Positions 1 through 7,236 of a stretch of 48,242 nt of DNA are shown here, in pieces. The position numbers and the translations under genes were made by a program. Below the pieces are notes generated by a model, which was not told the origin of the DNA, made no database searches, and saw only the letters and a program-made list of their open reading frames with translations. Source of the DNA: Bacteroides sp. 519 (GTDB taxonomy: Bacteria; Bacteroidota; Bacteroidia; Bacteroidales; Bacteroidaceae); contig NZ_QVMJ01000035.1 of the NCBI RefSeq assembly GCF_010500955.1, positions 1 to 48,242 of the forward strand, given 5' to 3'. Positions within the stretch are counted from its first letter, which is position 1, and each line of letters begins with the position of its first letter.

Positions 1-125
1 AGTTTAACTTCCAAATTTATTTTAGATTATTTTTAGAAAATTTTTAAAGGCTTCTAAAACTTAAAATAAATGTGAACAATACTTCAATCTTTTTGTTGCG
101 GCTGTACTCTCTTGTAAAGCGGGTG

Positions 126-156
126 CAAAGGTAGGGACTTTATTCGTAAATCCAAA
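126..156 (-). promoter_or_regulatory. Bacteroidota-type promoter reading out of the left edge
   Basis: On the minus strand TTTG (153-156) is followed after exactly 19 bases by TACCTTTG (126-133), which matches the Bacteroidota -33/-7 consensus TTTG-N(17-21)-TAnnTTTG. Transcription would start near 120 and run leftward, so at least about 115 bases of leader lie inside the window without an obvious ORF. The gene it serves must lie beyond position 1. This is the best-matched promoter in the window. Confidence 0.65.
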
Positions 157-310
157 TTTTAAAGAAGAAAAATATGAAAGTTTTTTAGAGATAATGGCTA
201 AGTGGTTGATAATGAAATGTGTTGTAGAACATAAATTTTGTGCAGGTAATAGTGATGAATGGTTGAACCATGCGGAATTGAGGGTGAATTGATTATGTTT
301 TCATTTTAGA

Positions 311-412
311 GCTATATAGCTTCGAGGGTTGGTGCTATATAGATCAAGAGGTCAATGCTATATAGATCAAGGGGCCGATGCTATATAGATCAAGGCTGCT
401 CTTCTATATAGC
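311..412. repeat. Array A: five GCTATATAG cores at an exact 23-bp period
   Basis: Cores begin at 311, 334, 357, 380 and 403, so every step is exactly 23 bp. The first is the perfect 10-bp palindrome GCTATATAGC; the next three read GCTATATAGA and the last TCTATATAGC. The 13-14 bp between cores are purine-rich and variable. A homologous array with the same number of units and the same period, and with a similar fourth spacer (ending CTGCTCT here, CTGCTTT there), lies at 37126-37227. The spacers are too short for CRISPR. Function unknown. Confidence 0.85.
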
Positions 413-429
413 TTGAAGGATAATGCGCT

Positions 430-524
430 GTAGGGATGCCCCTTGTGGGTATCCTGATTGGTTAGGATACCAAGGTTAGGATACCAGCGAACCATTATCA
501 GGATACCCATAGGGGTATCCCTAC
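430..524. repeat. Long imperfect hairpin following array A
   Basis: The left arm (430-461, beginning GTAGGGATGCCCC) pairs with the right arm (492-524, ending GGGGTATCCCTAC) over about 32 bp with a few mismatches. The loop carries two direct copies of GGTTAGGATACCA (460-472 and 474-486), and the whole element is built from GGATACC/GGTATCC units. It sits between array A and the T-rich dispersed element. Confidence 0.8.
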
Positions 525-548
525 GATTCGTTACGATTAAGAACCATT

Positions 549-655
549 ATCATCAACAGCAGCAATTTCTTTTTATTCTGCTTTTTCTTATGTTATGTTA
601 TGTTATGTTCTATTCTTTTCTATTATATTATATTGTTGCAACGGAATTCAACGAC
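549..655. repeat. T-rich dispersed element, copy 1 (degenerate)
   Basis: Begins with CATCAACAGCAGCAATTTCT, followed by CTGCTTTTTCT and TATGT/TATGTTC pentamer runs. It matches copies at 23091-23199 and 37333-37452, in the same orientation. Its minus strand keeps a reading frame resembling KEIAAVD, as in the other copies, but with in-frame TAA codons, so this copy looks decayed. Confidence 0.65.
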
Positions 656-793
656 CGTTGGATTTTAACTCTAGGCGTTTGCATAACAAGATAGAACCAA
701 CAAGAACAATACACTGCTGACAATCAACAACTTGCAGTATCATCATTTTTAGAACCCTGAGACAAAAGTTTCATCAATTATTTTAAGCGCGAA

Positions 794-889
794 ACAAAAG
801 TACCACCGAGGGTGGTACAAAAGTATCACCACTAAGGCACTTTTGTACCACAAGCGTGATACTTTTGTACCATAGGCGTGATACAAAAA
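794..889. repeat. Array D: five ACAAAAG/CTTTTGT cores at 21-23 bp period
   Basis: Core starts are 794, 817, 840, 862 and 883, giving steps of 23, 23, 22 and 21. The extended core is TAC-AAAA-GTA, palindromic at its ends; units 1, 2 and 5 read AAAA on the plus strand while units 3 and 4 read TTTT, so units flip orientation within the array. An additional similar word lies at 762, out of period. The core sequence is unrelated to array A although the layout is the same. Confidence 0.7.
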
Positions 890-896
890 CAAAAAA

Positions 897-972
897 CCGG
901 GTGATAAATCATCCCACTAAATGATAAACTGATTGTTAGTTTTGTCATTTGGTGGGATGGTTTATCACCCGG
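897..972. repeat. 28-bp-stem hairpin beyond the lipoprotein gene end
   Basis: Arms 897-924 and 945-972 pair over 28 bp, starting CCGGGTGATAAA on the left and ending TTTATCACCCGG on the right. The two non-Watson-Crick positions are both U-G wobbles in the plus-strand RNA. The loop is 20 nt. It lies 24 bases beyond the stop of the minus-strand gene ending at 997 and could act as its 3' structure or terminator. It also borders array D. Confidence 0.8.
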
Positions 973-996
973 ATACTTTCAATTACAAACTCTGTG

Positions 997-1635
997 TTAT
1001 TCTTCTGGTGTCTCAGGTTCTTCTGGCGTCTCAGGTTCACCTGGCTCTTCAACCGACTCTGATAGAAGTTCGTGAACTATTTTAAGCAGTTCATCAAGCT
1101 CGGCAGTTGGATTATCGTCGAACATATACCTTACCTTTCCTGTTCGGTCGGAAATATAAATACGGGGAACAATTGATGCTGCAAACTTATTGTATACTTC
1201 AAGACCTTCTTGTGCCGAATAGGGCATTGTATACTTGTTAGCTTCCCAATATCTACTAACAGTAGATTCACCTTGTTCACGACTTACTGCAAAAATCACA
1301 ATATCATTATTGTTTTTCATTCTGTCGTATAACTGCTCCACAATAAGAAGCTGAGGCCTACATTTAGGAGCCGCCGAAGTAAAGAACAATATGAAAGATA
1401 TCTTACCATCGAGGTATTCGTTAGTAAGGTGTGTCCCATCAGATAATTCCAAATCCAAAGAAGGAAAATCATCACCAACTTCTATTTCTACGGGTGGTGG
1501 AGGGGGTTCAGGAGCAGGGGGAGGGTCGCCAACGCAATCACCTTGCAAGCAGCTAAATAAAGCAAAAGGTACCAGAACGAGTAACCATACACAGCTATTC
1601 AACCATGCATACTTTGTGCGTTCAATTTTAAACAT
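997..1635 (-). CDS. TlpA/AhpC-TSA-like lipoprotein with degenerate redox motif
   Basis: About 212 residues. A lipoprotein signal (charged start, hydrophobic stretch, lipobox ALFSC with the lipidated Cys near residue 29) is followed by a proline-rich linker (PPPAPEPPPPP) and a thioredoxin-fold domain of the TlpA/AhpC type, about residues 50-185. The place where the family usually has WCxxC reads SAAPKCRPQ, so only one cysteine remains and ordinary disulfide exchange is doubtful. The tail is an acidic EPETPEE repeat. A start at 1686 would put 17 extra residues before the signal peptide; the ATG at 1635 gives a normal signal and is preferred. A promoter-like TACTTTTG lies upstream. It is probably exposed in the periplasm or at the cell surface; substrate unknown. 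Confidence 0.8.
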   Translation of the reverse strand: MFKIERTKYAWLNSCVWLLVLVPFALFSCLQGDCVGDPPPAPEPPPPPVEIEVGDDFPSLDLELSDGTHLTNEYLDGKISFILFFTSAAPKCRPQLLIVEQLYDRMKNNNDIVIFAVSREQGESTVSRYWEANKYTMPYSAQEGLEVYNKFAASIVPRIYISDRTGKVRYMFDDNPTAELDELLKIVHELLSESVEEPGEPETPEEPETPEE

Positions 1636-1727
1636 AATTAATTTGATAGTTTTCGTTTTAAAACAACATTTATAATTCTCTCTCATTATTTTAATAAGAA
1701 AACCGATTCACATCCTGTTTTCAACAA

Positions 1728-1735
1728 CAAAAGTA
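1728..1735 (-). promoter_or_regulatory. -7 element for the TlpA-like lipoprotein gene
   Basis: Minus-strand TACTTTTG matches TAnnTTTG. A TTTG lies 24 bases further upstream, slightly too far for the usual -33 spacing. The predicted start near 1722 leaves a leader of about 85 bases to the chosen ATG. Confidence 0.5.
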
Positions 1736-1898
1736 GTCATTTATTTGAATTAATGAATACAAAATACAAGAAATACCGCTTTTTGTTACTTGTTTAACAT
1801 TTCAATAGGTATTATTTTGTTCCCTAGCGAAGCAATAACTTCTTTAACTCCTTTTATTTTTAACAGGTATATATATCAGGTAATTCGTAAATTTTATA

Positions 1899-1906
1899 TA
1901 GGTTTG
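1899..1906 (+). promoter_or_regulatory. -7 element for the aminopeptidase P gene
   Basis: TAGGTTTG matches TAnnTTTG and stands 26 bases before the ATG at 1933. No clear -33 TTTG is seen. Confidence 0.5.
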
Positions 1907-1932
1907 CATAGATATAATTCAATTTTACAAAT

Positions 1933-3714
1933 ATGAAAGAAACCATTAATAACAGGATAAAATCTCTCCGACAAATATTGTGGCGTGAGGGACTTGGAGC
2001 ATTTATTATTCCCAGCACCGACCCGCACATGAGTGAATATGTAGCCCCGCACTGGAAGTCGCGCGAATGGATATCCGGATTTACCGGATCGGCAGGAATA
2101 ATAGTGGTAACATTGGATAATGCCGGATTGTGGACCGACTCTCGTTACTTTATTCAAGCTACAGAGCAGTTGGAAGGCACAGGGATAGACCTGTATAAAG
2201 AAATGCTACCCGAAACTCCTGATATTACAACTTTTCTTATTCAAAACCTCCCTGAAGGAAGCATTGTTGGTATTGATGGACAAGTTTTTGCAGCAAGTGA
2301 GGTCGAAGAACTTGAAAAGAAACTTGCTAAACAAAAAATACAAGTTAGAACAGATTTAGACCCCATACAAGCAATCTGGACCGATCGTCCACCAATGCCC
2401 CAAGCGCCTGCATTTATTTATGAAATGAAGTATGCAGGAAAATCCTGTATGGATAAGGTTAGTGAAATCCGCGAAGCGTTGACAGAGCAGGATTGCGAAA
2501 GCACATTTCTTTCGGCATTAGATGAAATTGCCTGGACATTAAACATTCGTGGAAATGATGTGAAGTGTAATCCGGTAGTAGTTAGTTACCTATTGATTAC
2601 GCAGAATGAAACAGTATTCTTTATAGCTCCCGAAAAGCTTACCCCCGAGGTAGCCCAATATTTAAAGGAGCAACAAGTTACAATCTGGGATTATAGTGAA
2701 ACCGGAAAATATCTTTCTTCTCTTAATGCCCGGAATATTCTGATCAATCCTGCTAAAACAAACAATTCAATTCTTTCGGCTGTTAATCCTGCATGTACAA
2801 TTATTCGTGATGCATCGCCTGTTGCTCTGCTCAAAGCTATCCGCAATGAACAGGAAATAAACGGTATACACGAAGCCATGCGAAAAGATGGAGTAGCAAT
2901 GGTTAAGTTCCTGAAATGGTTGAACGAAGCTGTTACAACCGGCAAAGAAACAGAGTTAAGTATAGATAAAAAGCTCCATGCTTTCCGTGCTGAACAAGAT
3001 TTGTATGTAGGCGAAAGCTTTGACACCATAGCTGGTTATGGAGCCCATGGCGCTATTGTACACTATTCGGCTACAGATGCTAGTAACGCTACTATATTGC
3101 CTAAAGGTTTCCTTTTGCTGGATTCAGGAGCCCAATACCTGGACGGAACAACAGATATAACCCGAACCATTGCCTTGGGCGAACTTACCGATGAAGAGAA
3201 AAGGGATTATACGCTAGTACTGAAAGGGCATATCGACTTGGCTATGGCCAAATTCCCAGCCGGAACACGAGGTGCACAATTGGATATTCTTGCCCGCTTG
3301 CCTCTATGGCAAAACGGAATGAACTTTTTACATGGTACCGGGCATGGCATAGGCCATTTCCTGAATGTACACGAAGGTCCTCAAAGCATCCGGATGAACG
3401 AAAATCCTGTTGTGCTTAGACCTGGGATGCTAACTTCGAATGAGCCGGGAGTATATAAAGCTGGTAGCCATGGAATACGTACGGAAAACCTGATTCTTGT
3501 AGTTAATGATAAGGAAGGTATGTATGGCGACTACTATAAATTTGAAACTGTAACCCTTTGCCCTATCTGTACAAAAGGAATTATTAAGGAGATGCTAAGC
3601 AAAGAAGAAATAGATTGGCTGAACGATTATCACAAACAGGTTTATGATAAAATCAGTCCGTCATTGAACGAAGAAGAAAAAGAGTGGCTACTTAATGCAA
3701 CAGAGTTATGTTAA
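1933..3714 (+). CDS. Xaa-Pro aminopeptidase, M24B family with C-terminal M24_C domain
   Basis: 593 residues, the length of the large cytosolic aminopeptidase P subfamily: two creatinase-like N-terminal domains (about 1-300), the pita-bread M24 catalytic domain (about 310-530) and a short M24_C tail. The five expected metal ligands are visible: Asp397 (LLLDSGAQY), Asp408 (TTDITRT), His471 (HGTGHGIGH), Glu504 (SNEPGVY) and Glu518 (RTENLIL). It should remove an N-terminal residue that precedes proline, using two metal ions. No signal peptide, so cytoplasmic. Its stop codon overlaps the start of the gamma-carbonic anhydrase gene, so the two are probably co-transcribed. A second, shorter aminopeptidase P lies at 46631-48004. 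Confidence 0.93.
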   Translation: MKETINNRIKSLRQILWREGLGAFIIPSTDPHMSEYVAPHWKSREWISGFTGSAGIIVVTLDNAGLWTDSRYFIQATEQLEGTGIDLYKEMLPETPDITTFLIQNLPEGSIVGIDGQVFAASEVEELEKKLAKQKIQVRTDLDPIQAIWTDRPPMPQAPAFIYEMKYAGKSCMDKVSEIREALTEQDCESTFLSALDEIAWTLNIRGNDVKCNPVVVSYLLITQNETVFFIAPEKLTPEVAQYLKEQQVTIWDYSETGKYLSSLNARNILINPAKTNNSILSAVNPACTIIRDASPVALLKAIRNEQEINGIHEAMRKDGVAMVKFLKWLNEAVTTGKETELSIDKKLHAFRAEQDLYVGESFDTIAGYGAHGAIVHYSATDASNATILPKGFLLLDSGAQYLDGTTDITRTIALGELTDEEKRDYTLVLKGHIDLAMAKFPAGTRGAQLDILARLPLWQNGMNFLHGTGHGIGHFLNVHEGPQSIRMNENPVVLRPGMLTSNEPGVYKAGSHGIRTENLILVVNDKEGMYGDYYKFETVTLCPICTKGIIKEMLSKEEIDWLNDYHKQVYDKISPSLNEEEKEWLLNATELC

Positions 3715-4220
3715 TTAAATCAGTTAGAGGCTTTACACCTAAAATAGGAAATAATTGTTATTTGGCAGACAATGCTACCATTATAGGCGATGTTGAAATT
3801 GGCGACGATTGCAGCATCTGGTTCTGCACAGTGTTGCGTGGGGATGTAAACTCAATACGCATTGGTAATGGTGTGAATATACAGGATGGAAGTGTATTGC
3901 ATACGCTCTATCAGAAATCGACCATTGAAATAGGAAACCATGTTTCGGTAGGCCATAATGTTACTATCCATGGTGCACATATTAAAGATTATGCATTGAT
4001 TGGCATGGGATCTACCTTGTTGGATAATGCTGTAGTTGGCGAAGGTGCTATTGTAGCCGCCGGTTCTTTGGTTTTGAGCAATACGATTATCGAACCGGGA
4101 AGTATATGGGGTGGTGTACCTGCTAAGTTTATAAAGAATGTTGATCCGGAACAGGCTAAGGAACTAAATCAGAAGATTGCACACAACTATCTGATGTATT
4201 CGGAATGGTATAAGGAGTAG
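3708..4220 (+). CDS. Gamma-carbonic anhydrase family protein (left-handed beta-helix)
   Basis: 170 residues made of hexapeptide repeats typical of a left-handed parallel beta-helix trimer (for example IIGDVEIGDDC, IRIGNGVNI). The zinc-ligand histidines of the YrdA/PaaY-type gamma-class are present: His65 (VLHTLYQ), His83 and His88 (VGHNVTIHGAH). Members bind metal; carbonic anhydrase activity has been shown for some only, so the reaction is inferred. The ATG overlaps the upstream aminopeptidase stop by 7 bases (ATGTTAA), indicating translational coupling. The stop codon TAG is already part of the heptamer repeat that follows, so the last residues border the repeat. Confidence 0.9.
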   Translation: MLIKSVRGFTPKIGNNCYLADNATIIGDVEIGDDCSIWFCTVLRGDVNSIRIGNGVNIQDGSVLHTLYQKSTIEIGNHVSVGHNVTIHGAHIKDYALIGMGSTLLDNAVVGEGAIVAAGSLVLSNTIIEPGSIWGGVPAKFIKNVDPEQAKELNQKIAHNYLMYSEWYKE

Positions 4221-4314
4221 TGAGTAGTGAGTAGTGAGTTATGAGTTATGAGTTGCGATGCCGCATGGTAACTCAAAACTCATTACTCACTACTCATAAC
4301 TCATTTACTCAAAA
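4215..4314. repeat. Heptamer hairpin between convergent genes, with GATGCCGCATGG loop
   Basis: Left arm 4215-4254 is built of 7-bp units GAGTAGT and GAGTTAT; right arm 4270-4314 carries the complementary units. The loop has GATGCCGCATGG at 4257-4268. The stop codons of both flanking genes (TAG at 4218-4220 on plus; TGA at 4309-4311 on minus) lie inside the repeat. It could serve as a bidirectional 3' structure. Confidence 0.85.
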
Positions 4315-5538
4315 GTTTATCATTTGCATTATTTTATCTGTAGCGCCTGCATGGCTAAGTACATAATGGCCTGCATTGGCCCCTGTTTCATGAAGAAAAG
4401 TATCATTGTTTCTTAACTTATCAACCAACTCTTCAAACTGGGCATAGTTCTTTATGGAGAAAGCACCTTTTGCATCAATAAGCTGAATAGCCTCCATAAA
4501 CTTTTGGTATTTAGGCCCGAATATTACGGGGATGCCATATACAGCTGCTTCAAGTGTGTTGTGAATGCCAACACCAAATCCGCCTCCTATATATGCAATA
4601 TCACCATACCGATAGATAGACGAAAGCAATCCAAAGCAATCAATGATAAGGCAATCTGCCTTTTGAATATTTTCTTCGTCTGTGCGTGAGTAGAATTGAT
4701 AAGGTCGTTTCAACTTATCCATTATCTCAACCAAGTGAGTCTGATCTATTACATGCGGAGCAATAACCAGTTTCATTTCCGGATGATTATTGAAATACTC
4801 AATAAATATCTCTTCATCGGGCCCCCACGAACTTCCTGCAATAAAGGTGAAAGAGTCTCCTTTAAATTTCTCAACCAATGGTAAAGGTTTGGCCTCCTCC
4901 CTTATTTGCAATACACGGTCGAAACGGGTATCGCCTACTACCGTTACTTTGTTTACATTAATACGCGACAGGAAACGTTTAGATGCTTCGTTTTGCACAA
5001 ACAAGTGATCAAAATCTTCAAGTACATGGCGGTAAGTTCCTCCATACCATTTAAAGAAAATCTGATCTTTACGGAATATCGAAGAAACACTGTACACTGG
5101 GATACAGCGTTTGTTCAGTTCATCCAGGTAGTTTTTCCAGAACTCGTATTTTATAAAGAACGCCATTGATGGCTTGGCTGCATCAAGAAAGCGGCGCACA
5201 TTGCGAGGCTTATCAAATGGCAGGTAGCATATAATATCTGCTCCACGATAATTCTTACGTACTTCGTAGCCCGAAGGAGAGAAAAAAGTAAGCAGGATTT
5301 TATATTGGGGATATTCTTCCCGAATCTTCTCTATTAATGGGCGTCCTTGCTCAAACTCTCCTAAAGAGGCTGCATGAAACCAAATGTACGCTGCATTTTT
5401 TTCTCTCAACTGCCGTATTAAACGATATACCACCCAATGACCTTTCATCATCTTTCGTGGCTTACGACTGAACGGGGCCAAGAGATGAACACCTATGTCG
5501 TAGAGAAAAATGCCAATATTATAAAAAAACTCCCCCAT
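4309..5538 (-). CDS. kdtA: 3-deoxy-D-manno-octulosonic acid (Kdo) transferase
   Basis: 409 residues. GT30 family enzyme that adds Kdo from CMP-Kdo to the lipid A precursor on the cytoplasmic face of the inner membrane. The N-terminal region has a membrane-associating stretch followed by the conserved WFHAASLGEFEQGRPLI segment, whose glutamate is the catalytic base in the family; the C-terminal half contains the nucleotide-sugar binding features (AYIGGGFGVGIHNTLEAAVYG, shortened here as GGGFGVGIHNTLE). It follows gltX by 9 bases on the same strand, so the two are likely one transcript. Its stop codon is supplied by the downstream heptamer hairpin. Confidence 0.94.
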   Translation of the reverse strand: MGEFFYNIGIFLYDIGVHLLAPFSRKPRKMMKGHWVVYRLIRQLREKNAAYIWFHAASLGEFEQGRPLIEKIREEYPQYKILLTFFSPSGYEVRKNYRGADIICYLPFDKPRNVRRFLDAAKPSMAFFIKYEFWKNYLDELNKRCIPVYSVSSIFRKDQIFFKWYGGTYRHVLEDFDHLFVQNEASKRFLSRINVNKVTVVGDTRFDRVLQIREEAKPLPLVEKFKGDSFTFIAGSSWGPDEEIFIEYFNNHPEMKLVIAPHVIDQTHLVEIMDKLKRPYQFYSRTDEENIQKADCLIIDCFGLLSSIYRYGDIAYIGGGFGVGIHNTLEAAVYGIPVIFGPKYQKFMEAIQLIDAKGAFSIKNYAQFEELVDKLRNNDTFLHETGANAGHYVLSHAGATDKIMQMINF

Positions 5539-5547
5539 TCCGTTATC

Positions 5548-7065
5548 TTATTTGAGCACTTCTGCCGCTCGTTTTAAGCGGGTTATTGTTTCCTCTTTGC
5601 CCAAAATCCAAGTAATATCGAACATGTGTGGGCCTTTTCCTTCTCCAACTACAGCCAATCGAAACGCATTCATGATGTTGCCTGTGTGATATTCTTTTTC
5701 GGCTATCCAATCCATAACAACCTTTTCTTGTGTTGTAGGAGAGAAATCATCAATGGTGTTCAGTACTTCGGCTAGTTCAAGCATACACTTGGCCGAATCT
5801 TCTTTCCAGCGTTTCTTAGTTGTTTTTTCGTCGTAGCTTTCGGGGGCTACAAAGAAAAACGAAGCGGCATCCCATAGTTCCTGAACAAAATTCACACGTT
5901 CTTTGGTTAGCCCCACCACAGTAACAACCTTTTCGGCCGGTGCATCTACACCGTGCGATTTCAGTACTGGTTGGAACATTGCGGCTATATCCTCATTGCT
6001 TTTTTGTTGAATGTATTGGTGGTTAAACCAAACACCTTTTTTATAATCGAACTTGGCTCCCGACTTACTGCAACGTGTCAGGTCGAAAAGCTTTATCATT
6101 TCTTCAATAGAAAGTATATCCTGGTCGTTTCCGGGATTCCAGCCTAACAGGGCCAGGAAGTTTATTACCGCTTCGGGCAAGTAACCCGTTTCACGATAGC
6201 CAGATGATATATTTCCGGTATTCGGATCGGTCCATTGCAAAGGAAAAACAGGGAAACCCAACCGGTCGCCATCGCGCTTGCTTAACTTTCCGTTTCCTTC
6301 CGGTTTTAACAGTAGAGGCAAATGGGCAAAAGCAGGCATGGTATCTTCCCAACCAAAAGCACGGTATAGCAATACATGCAAAGGTGCCGAGGGCAACCAC
6401 TCTTCACCGCGGATAACATGTGTTACCAGCATCAAATGGTCGTCAACAATATTTGCCAAATGGTATGTGGGTAATTCGTCAGCCGATTTATAAAGAACTT
6501 TATCGTCCAGAACTGAAGAGTTAATAACTACATCACCACGTATAAGGTCGTTTACATGTACATCTTCGTTGGGTTCAATCTTAATACGCACCACATATTG
6601 ATGACCGCTTTCTATCAACGCCTTTACCTCGTCGGTCGGCATGCTTAGTGAGTTGCGCATCTGCATACGGGTAGAAGCATCATACTGAAAGTTATTAATT
6701 TCGGCACGTTTGGCTTCAAGTTCTTGTGGGGTATCGAAAGCAATATATGCTTTTTCGTTATCCAATAAAACCTGAACATACTTCTTGTATATTTCTCTGC
6801 GTTCGGATTGCTTGTATGGACCGTGTTCGCCACCTATTCCAACGCCTTCGTTAAAGTGGATATTCAGCCAGTTTAGTGATTCAATAATGTACTCTTCGGC
6901 ACCTGGAACAAAGCGTCCGGAATCGGTATCTTCTATACGAAGTATAAAATCGCCCCCGTGTTGGCGGGCAAACAGATAATTATATAACGCAGTACGAACA
7001 CCTCCTATGTGTAGAGGACCTGTGGGGCTTGGTGCAAACCTTACCCTGACTTTTCTTTCTGACAT
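5548..7065 (-). CDS. gltX: Glutamate--tRNA ligase
   Basis: 505 residues from the ATG at 7065. Class I aminoacyl-tRNA synthetase charging tRNA-Glu. The start reads MSERKVRVRFAPSPTGPLHI, with the HIGH-type signature HIGG; the KMSKS-type loop is KLSKRDGD. The anticodon-binding C-terminal region follows. An in-frame ATG at 7134 would add 23 residues that are only a translation of the heptamer repeat, so it was rejected. The likely promoter -7 element (7169-7176) places the whole hairpin 7074-7152 in the 5' leader of the gltX-kdtA transcript. Confidence 0.96.
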   Translation of the reverse strand: MSERKVRVRFAPSPTGPLHIGGVRTALYNYLFARQHGGDFILRIEDTDSGRFVPGAEEYIIESLNWLNIHFNEGVGIGGEHGPYKQSERREIYKKYVQVLLDNEKAYIAFDTPQELEAKRAEINNFQYDASTRMQMRNSLSMPTDEVKALIESGHQYVVRIKIEPNEDVHVNDLIRGDVVINSSVLDDKVLYKSADELPTYHLANIVDDHLMLVTHVIRGEEWLPSAPLHVLLYRAFGWEDTMPAFAHLPLLLKPEGNGKLSKRDGDRLGFPVFPLQWTDPNTGNISSGYRETGYLPEAVINFLALLGWNPGNDQDILSIEEMIKLFDLTRCSKSGAKFDYKKGVWFNHQYIQQKSNEDIAAMFQPVLKSHGVDAPAEKVVTVVGLTKERVNFVQELWDAASFFFVAPESYDEKTTKKRWKEDSAKCMLELAEVLNTIDDFSPTTQEKVVMDWIAEKEYHTGNIMNAFRLAVVGEGKGPHMFDITWILGKEETITRLKRAAEVLK

Positions 7066-7073
7066 ATTTTTAA

Positions 7074-7152
7074 GTTTTGAGTAATGAGTTATGAGTTTTG
7101 GGTTTACAATGCTGCACAGCAACTCATAACTCATTACTCAAAACTCATAACT
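7074..7152. repeat. Heptamer hairpin in the gltX leader
   Basis: Left arm 7074-7100 (GAGTAAT, GAGTTAT units) pairs with right arm 7121-7150 (ATAACTC, ATTACTC). The loop has AATGCTGCACAG (about 7109-7120), 8 of 12 positions like the GATGCCGCATGG loop found elsewhere. It lies between divergent genes, on the gltX side of the predicted gltX promoter. Confidence 0.8.
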
Positions 7153-7168
7153 TATTCTAATTCGGCGG

Positions 7169-7176
7169 CAAAATTA
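7169..7176 (-). promoter_or_regulatory. -7 element for gltX-kdtA
   Basis: Minus-strand TAATTTTG matches TAnnTTTG; no -33 TTTG is clear. A start near 7162 would give a leader of about 97 bases containing the hairpin. Confidence 0.45.
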
Positions 7177-7191
7177 AAACATTTTTTCCGA

Positions 7192-7199
7192 TACTATTG
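7192..7199 (+). promoter_or_regulatory. Weak -7 element for the PgpH-like gene
   Basis: TACTATTG differs from TAnnTTTG at one position and lies 37 bases before the ATG at 7237. It is divergent from the gltX promoter. Confidence 0.3.
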
Positions 7200-7236
7200 T
7201 TTTTTTTTGTACTTTTCGCCGAAAAATCAGTGGATA

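Noticed and set aside
311..412. CRISPR array
   Set aside because: Repeats of 9-10 bp and spacers of 13-14 bp are far shorter than any CRISPR, and no cas gene is present.
458..694. 78-residue plus-strand ORF
   Set aside because: It runs through the hairpin and T-rich element only; its hydrophobic stretch comes from the T-rich composition, and the equivalent frame is broken in copy 2.
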